DNA of 6,630 nt. Origin: an uncultured Clostridia bacterium. GTDB lineage: Bacteria > Bacillota > Clostridia > TANB77 > CAG-508. Shown piece by piece: positions 1 through 6,376 of this stretch. The stretch lies in contig CANRLE010000058.1 of assembly GCA_947631385.1 (NCBI GenBank), positions 1 through 6,630 of the forward strand, read 5' to 3'. The notes below the pieces were generated by a model that was not told where the DNA came from, ran no database searches, and was given only the letters and a program-made list of their open reading frames with translations. The stretch's first letter is position 1. Every line of letters starts with the position of its first letter. Made by a program: the position numbers and the translations under genes.

Positions 1-570
1 AGCTGCAGATGTTGAACCTGAGAGTGCTGGTATTGAATGACTGTGGCTTGGTAATTGTTTTTCACTTAAAGTAACATTTTTTTGACCTCCTGTTTTGCCT
101 ACTGTATTAAATTCTGTTTGGTTTTCATCTAGTCCTACTAATGTTTGTCCTTTTCCATATCTTTCCCATGTTCCTCCTATAAATGTACTTGGGTTTGTCG
201 AGCTAGTTGAAATATATAAACTTCCTATTGGATATTCTTTTAATTTTTCTTCTTGAATTTTTTTATTCATATCTTCTTTTGCTTGATCTATTAAATTTTG
301 CGCTTCTTTTTGTGCTTCGTCTTTGGCTTGTTCTAATAATTTCAATAATTGTCCATATGTTGGATATTCATTTGATTCTATTGCTTCTTGATATGCTTGC
401 TCCATTTTTGCTTGACTTACTTCGTAGTTTTCACTTATTTTTGCTGTTTCTTTTTTTTGATTTGCATTTTTGTTCATTACTCCCACGTTTATTAATAGTA
501 CATTTGCTAGTAAAAACATGCATATTACTACTGTAAATAATGTTATTGCTCCTCTTTCTTTTCTTATCAT
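1..570 (-). CDS. Membrane-anchored stalk protein with phage tail-collar/baseplate-like domain (left copy, 3' end outside window)
   Basis: This reading frame is open from the ATG at 568-570 to the window edge, giving 190 codons with no stop. Residues 1-7 (MIRKERG) are basic, and residues 8-31 form one hydrophobic helix. The RGAITLF start resembles prepilin or Tad-like leaders seen in clostridial surface proteins, but lacks the Glu5 of true type IV pilins. Residues 35-120 are rich in Gln, Glu, Lys and Ala and should be a helical or coiled-coil stalk. From about 122 (YPIGSLYIST, then NPSTFIGGTWERYGKGQTLVG and LPSHSHS) the sequence looks like the collar/T4 gp10 C-terminal-like domain of phage tail and baseplate proteins. 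A strong AAGGAGG lies 7 nt before the start. I infer a cell-surface fibre or adhesin with its N-terminus in the membrane. A prophage tail protein is less likely, because no other phage genes are nearby. The true C-terminus is not visible. Confidence 0.8.
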   Translation of the reverse strand, partial: MIRKERGAITLFTVVICMFLLANVLLINVGVMNKNANQKKETAKISENYEVSQAKMEQAYQEAIESNEYPTYGQLLKLLEQAKDEAQKEAQNLIDQAKEDMNKKIQEEKLKEYPIGSLYISTSSTNPSTFIGGTWERYGKGQTLVGLDENQTEFNTVGKTGGQKNVTLSEKQLPSHSHSIPALSGSTSAA

Positions 571-622
571 GTTATTTCCTCCTTTTTCTTTTATGTAATA
601 TTGTTATACCTTGCTTACCATA

Positions 623-652
623 TTTATACCATAACTAATTTAATTTTTGCAA
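623..652 (-). promoter_or_regulatory. Sigma-A-type promoter of the left fibre-like gene
   Basis: On the minus strand a TTGCAA -35 (647-652) and an extended TGG-TATAAA -10 (623-628) are separated by 18 bp. The predicted transcript starts roughly 45 nt before the ATG at 570. The same boxes, spacing and surrounding bases occur in front of the right paralogue, which supports function. Confidence 0.65.
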
Positions 653-699
653 TAGATTTTAATGAAAATAATTTATTTCTTAAACTTAAAGACAAAATA

Positions 700-729
700 A
701 AAGATGAAAAATATTTTATTTTCATCTTT
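700..729 (-). terminator. Probable intrinsic terminator of the permease/ABC-F/dCMP deaminase operon
   Basis: An 11-bp perfect stem (AAAGATGAAAA paired with TTTTCATCTTT) encloses an 8-nt loop. Read on the minus strand it is followed at once by TATTTTG, a T-rich tail. It lies about 80 nt past the stop of the deaminase gene and before the promoter of the left fibre gene, where a leftward operon should end. The stem is AT-rich, so it may be weak. The plus-strand side has no T tract. Confidence 0.55.
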
Positions 730-810
730 ACACCAGTAATTTAAATATAGCAAAACTATTATAGAAATTGTTCCTTTTATATCTTAACATATTACACTCC
801 ATACTTTTTA

Positions 811-1281
811 TTAATATTCTAATGAGTCATCATCTTTAATCCAATTTTGTACTTGCTCTATTCTGTATTCGGTTTTTGTATCACGCATGATTACCTCTTT
901 TATTCCTGCATTTATTAACATTCTCTTGCAGAAAGTGCAAGGTTCATTATCTGTAACATATTGGTTAGTCCTTTTATTTATTCCTACTAAATATAATGTA
1001 GCTCCTATCATATCTTTTCTGGCAGCACTAATCATAGCATTTTGCTCACTATGAACAGATCTGCATTTATCATATCCTTTTCCACTTGGCATGTCACTTT
1101 TTATGCAGTAGCCTAAGTCTAAACAGTTTTTCCTTCCTCTTGGTGCTCCTGTGTATCCAGTTGATATGATTTCATCATTTTTTACTATAATGCTTCCATA
1201 ATTATTTCGCAAACATGTACCTCTTTCTGCTACACTTTCTGCTATGTTTAAATAATAATTTATTTTATCAACTCTACTCAT
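811..1281 (-). CDS. dCMP deaminase (deoxycytidylate deaminase, ComEB-like)
   Basis: This is a 156-residue zinc-dependent cytidine/deoxycytidylate deaminase, expected to convert dCMP to dUMP in the cytosol and so supply the precursor for thymidylate synthesis. The catalytic zinc signature is complete: H77-S-E79 (HSEQNA), with E79 as proton shuttle, and P114-C115-x-x-C118. An insert with C53, C59 and C73 before the HSE motif is typical of dCMP deaminases and may hold a second, structural zinc. The NNYGS and GYTGAPRG stretches fit the substrate-binding segments of the family. The length is normal. The start lies 2 nt after the ABC-F stop, and its Shine-Dalgarno (AGGAG) sits inside the last codons of that gene, so translation is probably coupled. 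B. subtilis calls its homologue ComEB. A tRNA or guanine deaminase is less likely, since those lack the Cys-rich insert. Confidence 0.93.
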   Translation of the reverse strand: MSRVDKINYYLNIAESVAERGTCLRNNYGSIIVKNDEIISTGYTGAPRGRKNCLDLGYCIKSDMPSGKGYDKCRSVHSEQNAMISAARKDMIGATLYLVGINKRTNQYVTDNEPCTFCKRMLINAGIKEVIMRDTKTEYRIEQVQNWIKDDDSLEY

Positions 1282-1283
1282 GA

Positions 1284-2867
1284 TTACTCTACTCCTAAAT
1301 ATTCATTATAAGTAATTTCTCTGTCTATTACATTTCCATCTTCTTTGATATCAATAATACGATTTGCTACTGTTTGTGTTAATTCATGGTCATGTGATGT
1401 AAATAAAATGTTTCCTATAAATTTCTTCATGCCTTCATTGACAGATGTTATGCTTTCCATGTCTAAATGGTTTGTTGGCTCATCAAATATTAAGAAATTT
1501 GCTCCTGATAACATCATTTTTGATAGGACACATCTTACTTTTTCTCCTCCTGATAGAACTCTTACTTGTTTTAGTGCTTCATCTCCTGAGAATAACATTC
1601 TTCCTAAGAAACTTCTAACATAAGTTTCATCTGGATCTTTTGAATATTTTCTTAACCATTCGGTTAGGTTTTCATCTGTGTCGAATAGATAATTGTTGTC
1701 TTTTGGGAAATAGCTTTGTGTTATTGTTGTTCCCCATATTAGTTCTCCTTCATCTGGCTCAATTTCTCCTGCTATTATTTGAAATAATACAGTTTTTGCT
1801 ATTTCATTGTCTGCTAAAAATGCTATTTTATCTCCTTGTTTTACGTCAAATGATATTTTGTCTAATATTTTAACTCCTTCGATTGATTTTGATATGTTTT
1901 TTACTTGTAAAATTTCTTTTCCCGGCTCTCTGTCTGGTTTGAAGTCTACATATGGATATTTTCTGTTTGATGGTTTTATTTCGTCTAGTTCTATTTTTTC
2001 TAGTGTTTTCTTTCTAGATGTTGCTTGTTTTGATTTTGAAGCATTTGCACTAAATCTTGCAATAAATTCTTGTAGTTCTTTGATTTTTTCTTCTTTTTTC
2101 TTATTTTGTTCTCTTGCTTGTTTTAATGCAAGTTGACTTGATTCATACCAAAAGTCATAGTTTCCCGGATAGACTTTTATTTTTCCAAAGTCAACGTCTG
2201 CTATGTGTGTACATACTTTGTTTAAAAAGTATCTGTCATGTGATACTACTATTACTGTGTTTTCAAAGTCCATCAAAAATTCTTGTAACCAATTTATACT
2301 TTTTAAGTCTAAGTCGTTTGTAGGCTCGTCTAATAATAAAACATCTGGATTTCCAAATAGACTTTGGGCTAGTAAAACTTTTACTTTTTCTTTTGCTTCG
2401 ATTTCTTTCATGAGCTTATAATGGTTTTCTGGTATAATTCCTAAATCGTTTAATAACATGGCTGCATCTGATTCTGCATTCCATCCATCTAGTTCTGCAA
2501 ATCTTTCTTCTAGCTTTGCTGCTTTCATTCCATCTTCTTCTGAGAAATCTGGCTTTGCATATATTTCATCTTTTTCTTTCATGATGTCATATAATTCTTT
2601 GTTTCCCATCATAACAGTGTCTATTACACTATATTCTTCGAATGCAAAGTGGTCTTGTTTTAAGACAGATAATCTTTCTCCTTTATCAATGCTAACATCC
2701 CCTTTGCTTGGTTCGATTTCACCAGACAATACTTTTAGAAATGTTGATTTTCCTGCTCCGTTTGCTCCTATAATTCCATAGCAGTTTCCTTTTCCAAATC
2801 GTATATTTACGTCTTCAAATAAGACTCTCTTTCCAAATCTTACGGTCACTCCGTTTGCGCTTAACAT
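1284..2867 (-). CDS. ABC-F family ATPase (YkpA/YbiT type)
   Basis: This 527-residue soluble protein has two ABC ATPase domains and no membrane spans, the layout of ABC-F translation factors that bind the ribosomal E site. Domain 1 has Walker A GANGAGKST at 34-42, Walker B/D-loop VLLLDEPTNDLD at 176-187 and switch SHD at 209-211. Its ABC signature position is degenerate (EIEAKEKVKV, 155-164). A charged linker at about 245-315, with the TSRKKTLEKI stretch, matches the interdomain arm. Domain 2 keeps LSGGEKVR (438-445), FDEPTNHLD (461-469) and SHD (491-493), but its Walker A is altered (ADNEIAKT, 352-359). Overall similarity from memory, including the QDHFAFEEYSVIDTVMMG region, is to YkpA of Bacillus and YbiT of E. 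coli. Those proteins are not classical antibiotic-resistance ABC-Fs, so I would not call this one a resistance gene. A strong AGGAGGAG precedes the ATG, which lies 19 nt after the permease stop. Confidence 0.93.
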   Translation of the reverse strand: MLSANGVTVRFGKRVLFEDVNIRFGKGNCYGIIGANGAGKSTFLKVLSGEIEPSKGDVSIDKGERLSVLKQDHFAFEEYSVIDTVMMGNKELYDIMKEKDEIYAKPDFSEEDGMKAAKLEERFAELDGWNAESDAAMLLNDLGIIPENHYKLMKEIEAKEKVKVLLAQSLFGNPDVLLLDEPTNDLDLKSINWLQEFLMDFENTVIVVSHDRYFLNKVCTHIADVDFGKIKVYPGNYDFWYESSQLALKQAREQNKKKEEKIKELQEFIARFSANASKSKQATSRKKTLEKIELDEIKPSNRKYPYVDFKPDREPGKEILQVKNISKSIEGVKILDKISFDVKQGDKIAFLADNEIAKTVLFQIIAGEIEPDEGELIWGTTITQSYFPKDNNYLFDTDENLTEWLRKYSKDPDETYVRSFLGRMLFSGDEALKQVRVLSGGEKVRCVLSKMMLSGANFLIFDEPTNHLDMESITSVNEGMKKFIGNILFTSHDHELTQTVANRIIDIKEDGNVIDREITYNEYLGVE

Positions 2868-2886
2868 TTTATCTCCTCCTTGATTT

Positions 2887-3726
2887 TTATATAAGTAATT
2901 CTATTATTATTCCAGCAAATACTCCTATGCTGTAAAGCATTCCAACTATTTTGATGTTTTCTTTTATTCCTTTGTTTGTTTTAAATAATACAGCTAGTCC
3001 TACTCCTGCCCCAACTAATAGACCTGATATTAGGGTTGCTACTGAAATAACATTTTCTAAATACATTTGTGTTAGTATAACAGATGATGCACAGTTTGGT
3101 ATTAATCCTATAATTCCTGCAATAATTGGTCCTAATATTGGCTTGTTTTGTAAAAATCCTGATATGTTTTCTTCTCCTATAAATTCAATTGCTATATTTA
3201 TGATTATTGTAATAAGTAGTATGAATGTGAATATGCTTAATGTGTGTTTTAAGGCTGATTTGAATATACCATGCTCACAGTCACAGTGTTCTTTTTCGCA
3301 TAAGTCTATTATTTTTTGCTCTTCATTTTTGTGTTTTAATCTCATTACTAAGTCTATGAATAGCCCTGCTATTATTCCTACAATTAGTTTAATACCTAAT
3401 ATTGCTAGTATTGTTGGAATTGGTACTGCTTCTGATAAGAATATTGGTAACATTTCATCTGATGTTGAAAGATATACTGCAATTAGTGTTCCTAGCGTGA
3501 TTACTCTTGCTGCATATAAGTTTGTTGCTGAAACTGAAAATCCACATTGTGGGAATATTCCTAGTATACCTCCTATGATTGGTCCATATTTACCGGATTT
3601 TTTTATTGTTTCTTTCGTTTTGTCTTTTGTTTTGTGTTCTATGTATTCCATGATTAAGTATGTAATGAATAGAAATGGAAGTAATTTTATGCTATCTATA
3701 ATAGCATCTATTAAAATATCTACCAT
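2887..3726 (-). CDS. Putative heavy-metal/arsenic-type permease (ArsP_2-like, two-repeat membrane protein)
   Basis: This 279-residue integral membrane protein has about eight hydrophobic segments (roughly 10-28, 48-68, 74-97, 103-127, 163-185, 196-218, 226-247 and 258-278). It is built as two homologous halves. Each half carries the same signature, GIFPQCGFS (56-64) and GLIPNCASS (207-215), the paired Pro-x-Cys motifs of the family annotated as a putative 10-TM heavy-metal exporter (ArsP_2). The halves are joined by a charged cytoplasmic loop with a Cys/His cluster (C143, H147, C148, C150, H152), a plausible metal-binding site. The family function is known only in outline. Export of a metal, metalloid or organoarsenical is inferred and the substrate is unknown. 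It is the first gene of an operon with the ABC-F and dCMP deaminase genes. The ATG at 3726 has an AGAGGG Shine-Dalgarno about 8 nt upstream. Confidence 0.82.
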   Translation of the reverse strand: MVDILIDAIIDSIKLLPFLFITYLIMEYIEHKTKDKTKETIKKSGKYGPIIGGILGIFPQCGFSVSATNLYAARVITLGTLIAVYLSTSDEMLPIFLSEAVPIPTILAILGIKLIVGIIAGLFIDLVMRLKHKNEEQKIIDLCEKEHCDCEHGIFKSALKHTLSIFTFILLITIIINIAIEFIGEENISGFLQNKPILGPIIAGIIGLIPNCASSVILTQMYLENVISVATLISGLLVGAGVGLAVLFKTNKGIKENIKIVGMLYSIGVFAGIIIELLI

Positions 3727-3752
3727 ATTTTTCCCTCTTCTTTCGTTTATTT

Positions 3753-3781
3753 ATGATATCACATATTACGTTTTTTTTCAA
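3753..3781 (-). promoter_or_regulatory. Sigma-A promoter of the permease operon
   Basis: On the minus strand, TTGAAA (3776-3781) and TATCAT (3753-3758) are separated by exactly 17 bp and lie 27 nt before the permease ATG. This makes the permease, ABC-F and deaminase genes a separate transcription unit from the upstream cdaA group, or at least gives them an internal promoter. Confidence 0.65.
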
Positions 3782-3797
3782 GAAAAATGCTATAATG

Positions 3798-3835
3798 TTA
3801 CAGTTCAGTCTTGTATTTTTTTGACTGAACTGTAA
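3798..3835. promoter_or_regulatory. Perfect 13-bp palindrome: operator or terminator hairpin
   Basis: TTACAGTTCAGTC (3798-3810) is repeated exactly inverted at 3823-3835 around a 12-nt loop. It sits 20 nt after the DUF2651-like stop and 16 bp upstream of the permease -35 box. As RNA it would fold into a stable stem. On the minus strand it is followed by CATTATAGCATTTTT rather than an immediate T run, and on the plus strand by AAAATG, so it is not a textbook terminator in either direction. A regulator-binding site for the permease operon, or an imperfect terminator of the upstream gene, are the two readings I consider likely. Confidence 0.45.
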
Positions 3836-3855
3836 AATGTTAATATAAATGTATT

Positions 3856-4311
3856 TTATCTTCTGTTACATCCGCATCCATTGTTGCTTGTATTATTAGG
3901 CACAATACTTATTCTAGCTGTTACTCCATCTGTACTTGTAACTTGATAATTGAAACTATTATTGTTGTTATTTTCATTGCAATTTGTTACAACTAATTGA
4001 TCTCCATTGTTGTTTTGATTTGTGTTTGCTGTCATTATATTATTATTACAGCAGCTGTTTATGTTTTCTCTACATTGTTCTTTTAGAAATCTACAAATAA
4101 GATAAGTAAGAAATGCTGTAATGAAACTTATAATTGCATAGACAATTGCAGCTACTAAAAAGTTTAAATCATCAACAACAAATGTTACTATTAAAAAAAT
4201 GGCAAATATAATTGCAGCAACTAATAACGGATTTTTTAAAATTTTTTGTAACGCAATTGAAATTATAATAACAGCAATTGGCAAGGCAAAAAATATAAGT
4301 AAAATGTTCAT
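3856..4311 (-). CDS. DUF2651-like small membrane protein with Asn-rich, Cys-tipped tail
   Basis: This is a 151-residue protein with three predicted membrane helices at about 2-20, 29-46 and 49-72. The core pattern (LxxFxLPIAVIIISIALQK, then PLLVAAIIFAIFLIVTF, then FLVAAIVYAIISFITAFLT) resembles DUF2651/YbeF proteins of Bacilli and Clostridia, whose function is unknown. This match is from memory and moderate. The C-terminal 70 residues are unusual: 23 Asn lie between residues 83 and 151, with C80, C87-C88 and C111 and a terminal GCGCNRR. The ATG at 4311 has a good AAAGGAG site 8-9 nt upstream. It follows the broken truA by 61 nt. A weak promoter (TTAACA at 4365-4370, TAAAAT at 4341-4346, 18-bp spacing) may drive it separately. 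No function can be assigned. Confidence 0.7.
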   Translation of the reverse strand: MNILLIFFALPIAVIIISIALQKILKNPLLVAAIIFAIFLIVTFVVDDLNFLVAAIVYAIISFITAFLTYLICRFLKEQCRENINSCCNNNIMTANTNQNNNGDQLVVTNCNENNNNNSFNYQVTSTDGVTARISIVPNNTSNNGCGCNRR

Positions 4312-4372
4312 TTTTTTCTCTCCTTTACATTTTTTACTATATTTTATGCCTTGCCTTATTTTTTTGTTAATT

Positions 4373-5115
4373 TTATATATATTCTACTTTCACTAAGTAT
4401 AATCCTTGTGGTGGTAATGTTTTTCCAGCATTTTCTCTTTTTTGTTCTTTTATAATTTGTGGAATGTCTTCTGGCTCAATGTTTCCTAATCCTACTTCTA
4501 CTAGTGTGCCTGCTATAATTCTTACCATATTATATAGGAAGCCATTACCAGTTAATTCTATCCATATTTTGTCTTTTTCTTTTTCTATTATTTCTGCTTT
4601 GTATATTGTTCTTATACTACTTTTTGCACTTGTTCCGCTTGCTTTAAATGCTTTGAAATCATGTTCACCTTCAAAGTATTTGATTGCTTTTTTCATTTTT
4701 TCTATGTCTAATTTCATTGGAATATGAGTTTCTAAGTTTCTATATATTGCGGTTCCTTCTTTTGTATTGTTTATTACATATCTATATGTTTTTCTTTTGC
4801 ATGAAAGCCTGCTGTGAAATTTTTCATCTACTTCTTCTGCTGATTTTATTATTATTGATTTTTTTAAGTTGCTATTAATTGCTATTGCAAATTTTTCGAT
4901 TGGAATGTTTGAATTTGTTTTGAAGTTTGCTACTTGCCCGCAATGCATGAACTCCACTATCTGTTCTTCCTGATGCTATTAGTTCTACGTTTTCTCCTGT
5001 TATTTGCTCTATGGCTTTTTCTATTGTCCCTTGTATATTTAGTTTGTTAGGTTGTTTTTGCCACCCGATTAAATTCTTTTCCATCATATTCGATTGTTAA
5101 TTTTATATTTCTCAA
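4373..5115 (-). pseudogene. truA: truA, tRNA pseudouridine(38-40) synthase, broken by two +1 frameshifts
   Basis: TruA isomerises uridines 38-40 of the tRNA anticodon arm. Three overlapping frames together make one complete TruA. From a TTG at 5113-5115 comes RNIKLTIEYDGKEF. A second frame gives IGWQKQPNKLNIQGT through GRTDSGVHAL, which holds the catalytic Asp of GRTD. A third frame gives GQVANFKTN through FHSRLSCKRKTYRY, GNGFLYNMVR and PPQGLYLVKVEY. One extra base lies near 5069-5070 and another near 4940. Removing both yields an open 246-residue protein, the usual TruA length. As written, frame 1 stops after 22 codons (TAA at 5047-5049) and frame 2 stops at 4875. The TTG follows the cdaA stop by 7 nt, with AAGGA only 1 nt away, so the original start may also be damaged. 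Neighbouring genes are intact, which favours true decay, but assembly error cannot be excluded from one sequence. Confidence 0.88.
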
Positions 5116-5122
5116 TTCCTTA

Positions 5123-6031
5123 TTACTCGCTTTTCTTCATTTTTTCTTTTATTTCTTTTAGTTTGTTTTTTCTTTCTTTTTTCTCTACTGTAAATCTTTT
5201 TGTTACAATATTGCTTATTAAAATTTTCTTTAAGACGTCTTCTCTAACGTCTGCAATTAATGTTCCGTCTTTTGCTACTGATATTTTTCCTGTTTCTTCT
5301 GATACTATAACTACTATGCTGTCTGATTCTTTTGATATTCCAATTGCTGCTCTATGTCTTGTTCCTAATTCTTTGGCTATGTCTTTGTCGTCTGCAAGTG
5401 GTAATACACATGCTGCTGATACTATTTTGTTGCCTGCTATTACTACTGCCCCATCGTGTAGTGGAGTTTTTGGTTCAAATATGTTTACTAATAGTTGTGG
5501 TGATACGTCTGCATTCATTGGTATTCCGGTTGCTGCAACGTCTTGTATTTTAATGTCTCTTTCAAATACGATTAATGCTCCTGTTTTTGTTTTCGCTAAT
5601 TCTGTTGCTGCTATTACAACTTTGTAAATGTCTTCTTTTGTTTTTGTTGATACATCTTTATCTATTCCAAAGAATTTTGTTAGTTTGTTTGTTCCTAATT
5701 GTTCTAATGCTCTCCTTAATTCTGGCTGGAATATTACGATTATCGCAATTACTCCTAAGTTCATTATTCCTGTTAATATCCAATTTAGTATTTTTAAGTT
5801 TAAAAGTCCACTTACCCATGTCGCTATTATTAATAATGCTATTCCTTTTATTAGTTGCCATGCTCTTGAACCTTTTACCATTTTAAAAAAGCAATATAAT
5901 AAAAATATTACTATTGCTAAGTCTAGTATTAGTGTAATTAGTTCAAATGGGTTTCCTTGTAGTGATTTGATATAAGACATAATGTTTTCTTTGTAAAAAT
6001 TTTCCCAATTCATTCCTAAATTTATTACCAT
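5123..6031 (-). CDS. cdaA: Diadenylate cyclase CdaA (membrane c-di-AMP synthase)
   Basis: This 302-residue protein condenses two ATP into cyclic di-AMP, the essential messenger controlling potassium and osmolyte uptake and cell-wall homeostasis in Bacillota. Three membrane helices (about 31-50, 59-75 and 84-101) precede the family linker FQPELRRALEQLG (101-113) and the DAC domain (about 130-275). The catalytic motifs are both present: D193-G-A195 in PLHDGAVVI and R225-H-R227 in GTRHRAAIG. The basic C-terminal tail (KKERKNKLKEIKEKMKK) is typical in kind. The ATG at 6031 is chosen for its AAAGGAG 6 nt upstream. Later Met residues at 7 and 18 lack this. It is the second gene of a leftward unit, 15 nt after a small membrane peptide. 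The partner cdaR and glmM genes that usually follow cdaA are absent. The broken truA lies there instead. Confidence 0.96.
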   Translation of the reverse strand: MVINLGMNWENFYKENIMSYIKSLQGNPFELITLILDLAIVIFLLYCFFKMVKGSRAWQLIKGIALLIIATWVSGLLNLKILNWILTGIMNLGVIAIIVIFQPELRRALEQLGTNKLTKFFGIDKDVSTKTKEDIYKVVIAATELAKTKTGALIVFERDIKIQDVAATGIPMNADVSPQLLVNIFEPKTPLHDGAVVIAGNKIVSAACVLPLADDKDIAKELGTRHRAAIGISKESDSIVVIVSEETGKISVAKDGTLIADVREDVLKKILISNIVTKRFTVEKKERKNKLKEIKEKMKKSE

Positions 6032-6046
6032 TTGTTTCTCCTTTTT

Positions 6047-6181
6047 TTATCCTATTAATACGTAAATTAGTGTAGCTCCTGTTCCTGCTACCATTAGAAT
6101 TGCTAGTATGCCTGCCATGATTTTGACAAATATTTCTCCTTTGTCATGTTGTCTTTTTGCCTGCTCTTTTTCTTTTTTCAT
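6047..6181 (-). CDS. 44-residue single-span membrane peptide upstream of cdaA
   Basis: The open frame from ATG 6179-6181 to TAA 6047-6049 gives a highly charged N-terminus (MKKEKEQAKRQHDKGE) followed by a single hydrophobic helix (about residues 17-43, ending TLIYVLIG). An in-frame ATG at 6188-6190 would add three residues. AAAGG abuts that ATG directly but lies about 7-8 nt from the one at 6181, so I prefer the latter. It is 15 nt before cdaA and directly behind the promoter at 6216-6243, so it is the first gene of the unit. I do not recognise a family. The orientation should be N-in, with the charged part in the cytoplasm. A role tied to CdaA is only a positional guess. Confidence 0.6.
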   Translation of the reverse strand: MKKEKEQAKRQHDKGEIFVKIMAGILAILMVAGTGATLIYVLIG

Positions 6182-6215
6182 GATTTTCATCCTTTCACTT
6201 CGTTTTCTATTATTT

Positions 6216-6243
6216 ATTATAGCATATTTTATTGTTTTTTCAA
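6216..6243 (-). promoter_or_regulatory. Sigma-A promoter of the small peptide-cdaA unit
   Basis: On the minus strand, TTGAAA (6238-6243) and a perfect TATAAT (6216-6221) with an extended TGC are separated by 16 bp. The start of transcription would lie near 6209, about 28 nt before the peptide ATG. It is divergent from the promoter of the right fibre-like gene, whose -35 is only about 45 bp away, so the two could share upstream control. Confidence 0.72.
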
Positions 6244-6287
6244 TCCCTATTTTGAAAAAGTTCTTGCGAAAATTTTTTTAAAAATTA

Positions 6288-6317
6288 TTGCAAAATTTTA
6301 ATTAGTTGTGGTATAAA
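6288..6317 (+). promoter_or_regulatory. Sigma-A-type promoter of the right fibre-like gene
   Basis: TTGCAA (6288-6293) and extended TGG-TATAAA (6312-6317) are separated by 18 bp, the same arrangement as in front of the left copy (623-652). The block TGGTATAAATATGGTAA is identical in both. The leader to the ATG is about 53 nt and differs from the left one, except for the Shine-Dalgarno. Confidence 0.65.
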
Positions 6318-6376
6318 TATGGTAAACATGTATAAACAGAATAACATAATTGATTATATGAAAGGGAGGAATTACC

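Noticed and set aside
207..536. Similar Leu-rich plus-strand frame at 207-536 and minus-strand frame at 6411-6623
   Set aside because: They resemble each other only because they are antisense to the two paralogous stalk regions; the Gln/Glu/Lys codons read as Leu/Phe on the other strand.
571..810. Riboswitch or small RNA in the 240-nt gap between the deaminase and the left fibre gene
   Set aside because: Apart from the hairpin at 700-729 and the promoter at 623-652, I see no conserved RNA motif or long paired structure.
1284..2867. Antibiotic-resistance ABC-F gene
   Set aside because: The similarity I recognise is to the YkpA/YbiT housekeeping branch, and the interdomain linker is not the extended type seen in resistance ABC-Fs.
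2951..3835. A 294-codon open frame on the plus strand opposite the permease
   Set aside because: It is the complement of a hydrophobic coding region with strong family motifs on the minus strand. It has no recognisable domains and no good ribosome site.
4930..5075. Programmed ribosomal frameshifting in truA
   Set aside because: Neither junction shows a slippery heptamer, an RF2-like stop/Shine-Dalgarno arrangement or a stimulating hairpin, and two separate events would be needed.
4375..5087. Two separate genes at 4875-5087 and 4373-4957
   Set aside because: Both are pieces of one TruA, with continuous family motifs across the frame change. Neither alone would make a complete enzyme.
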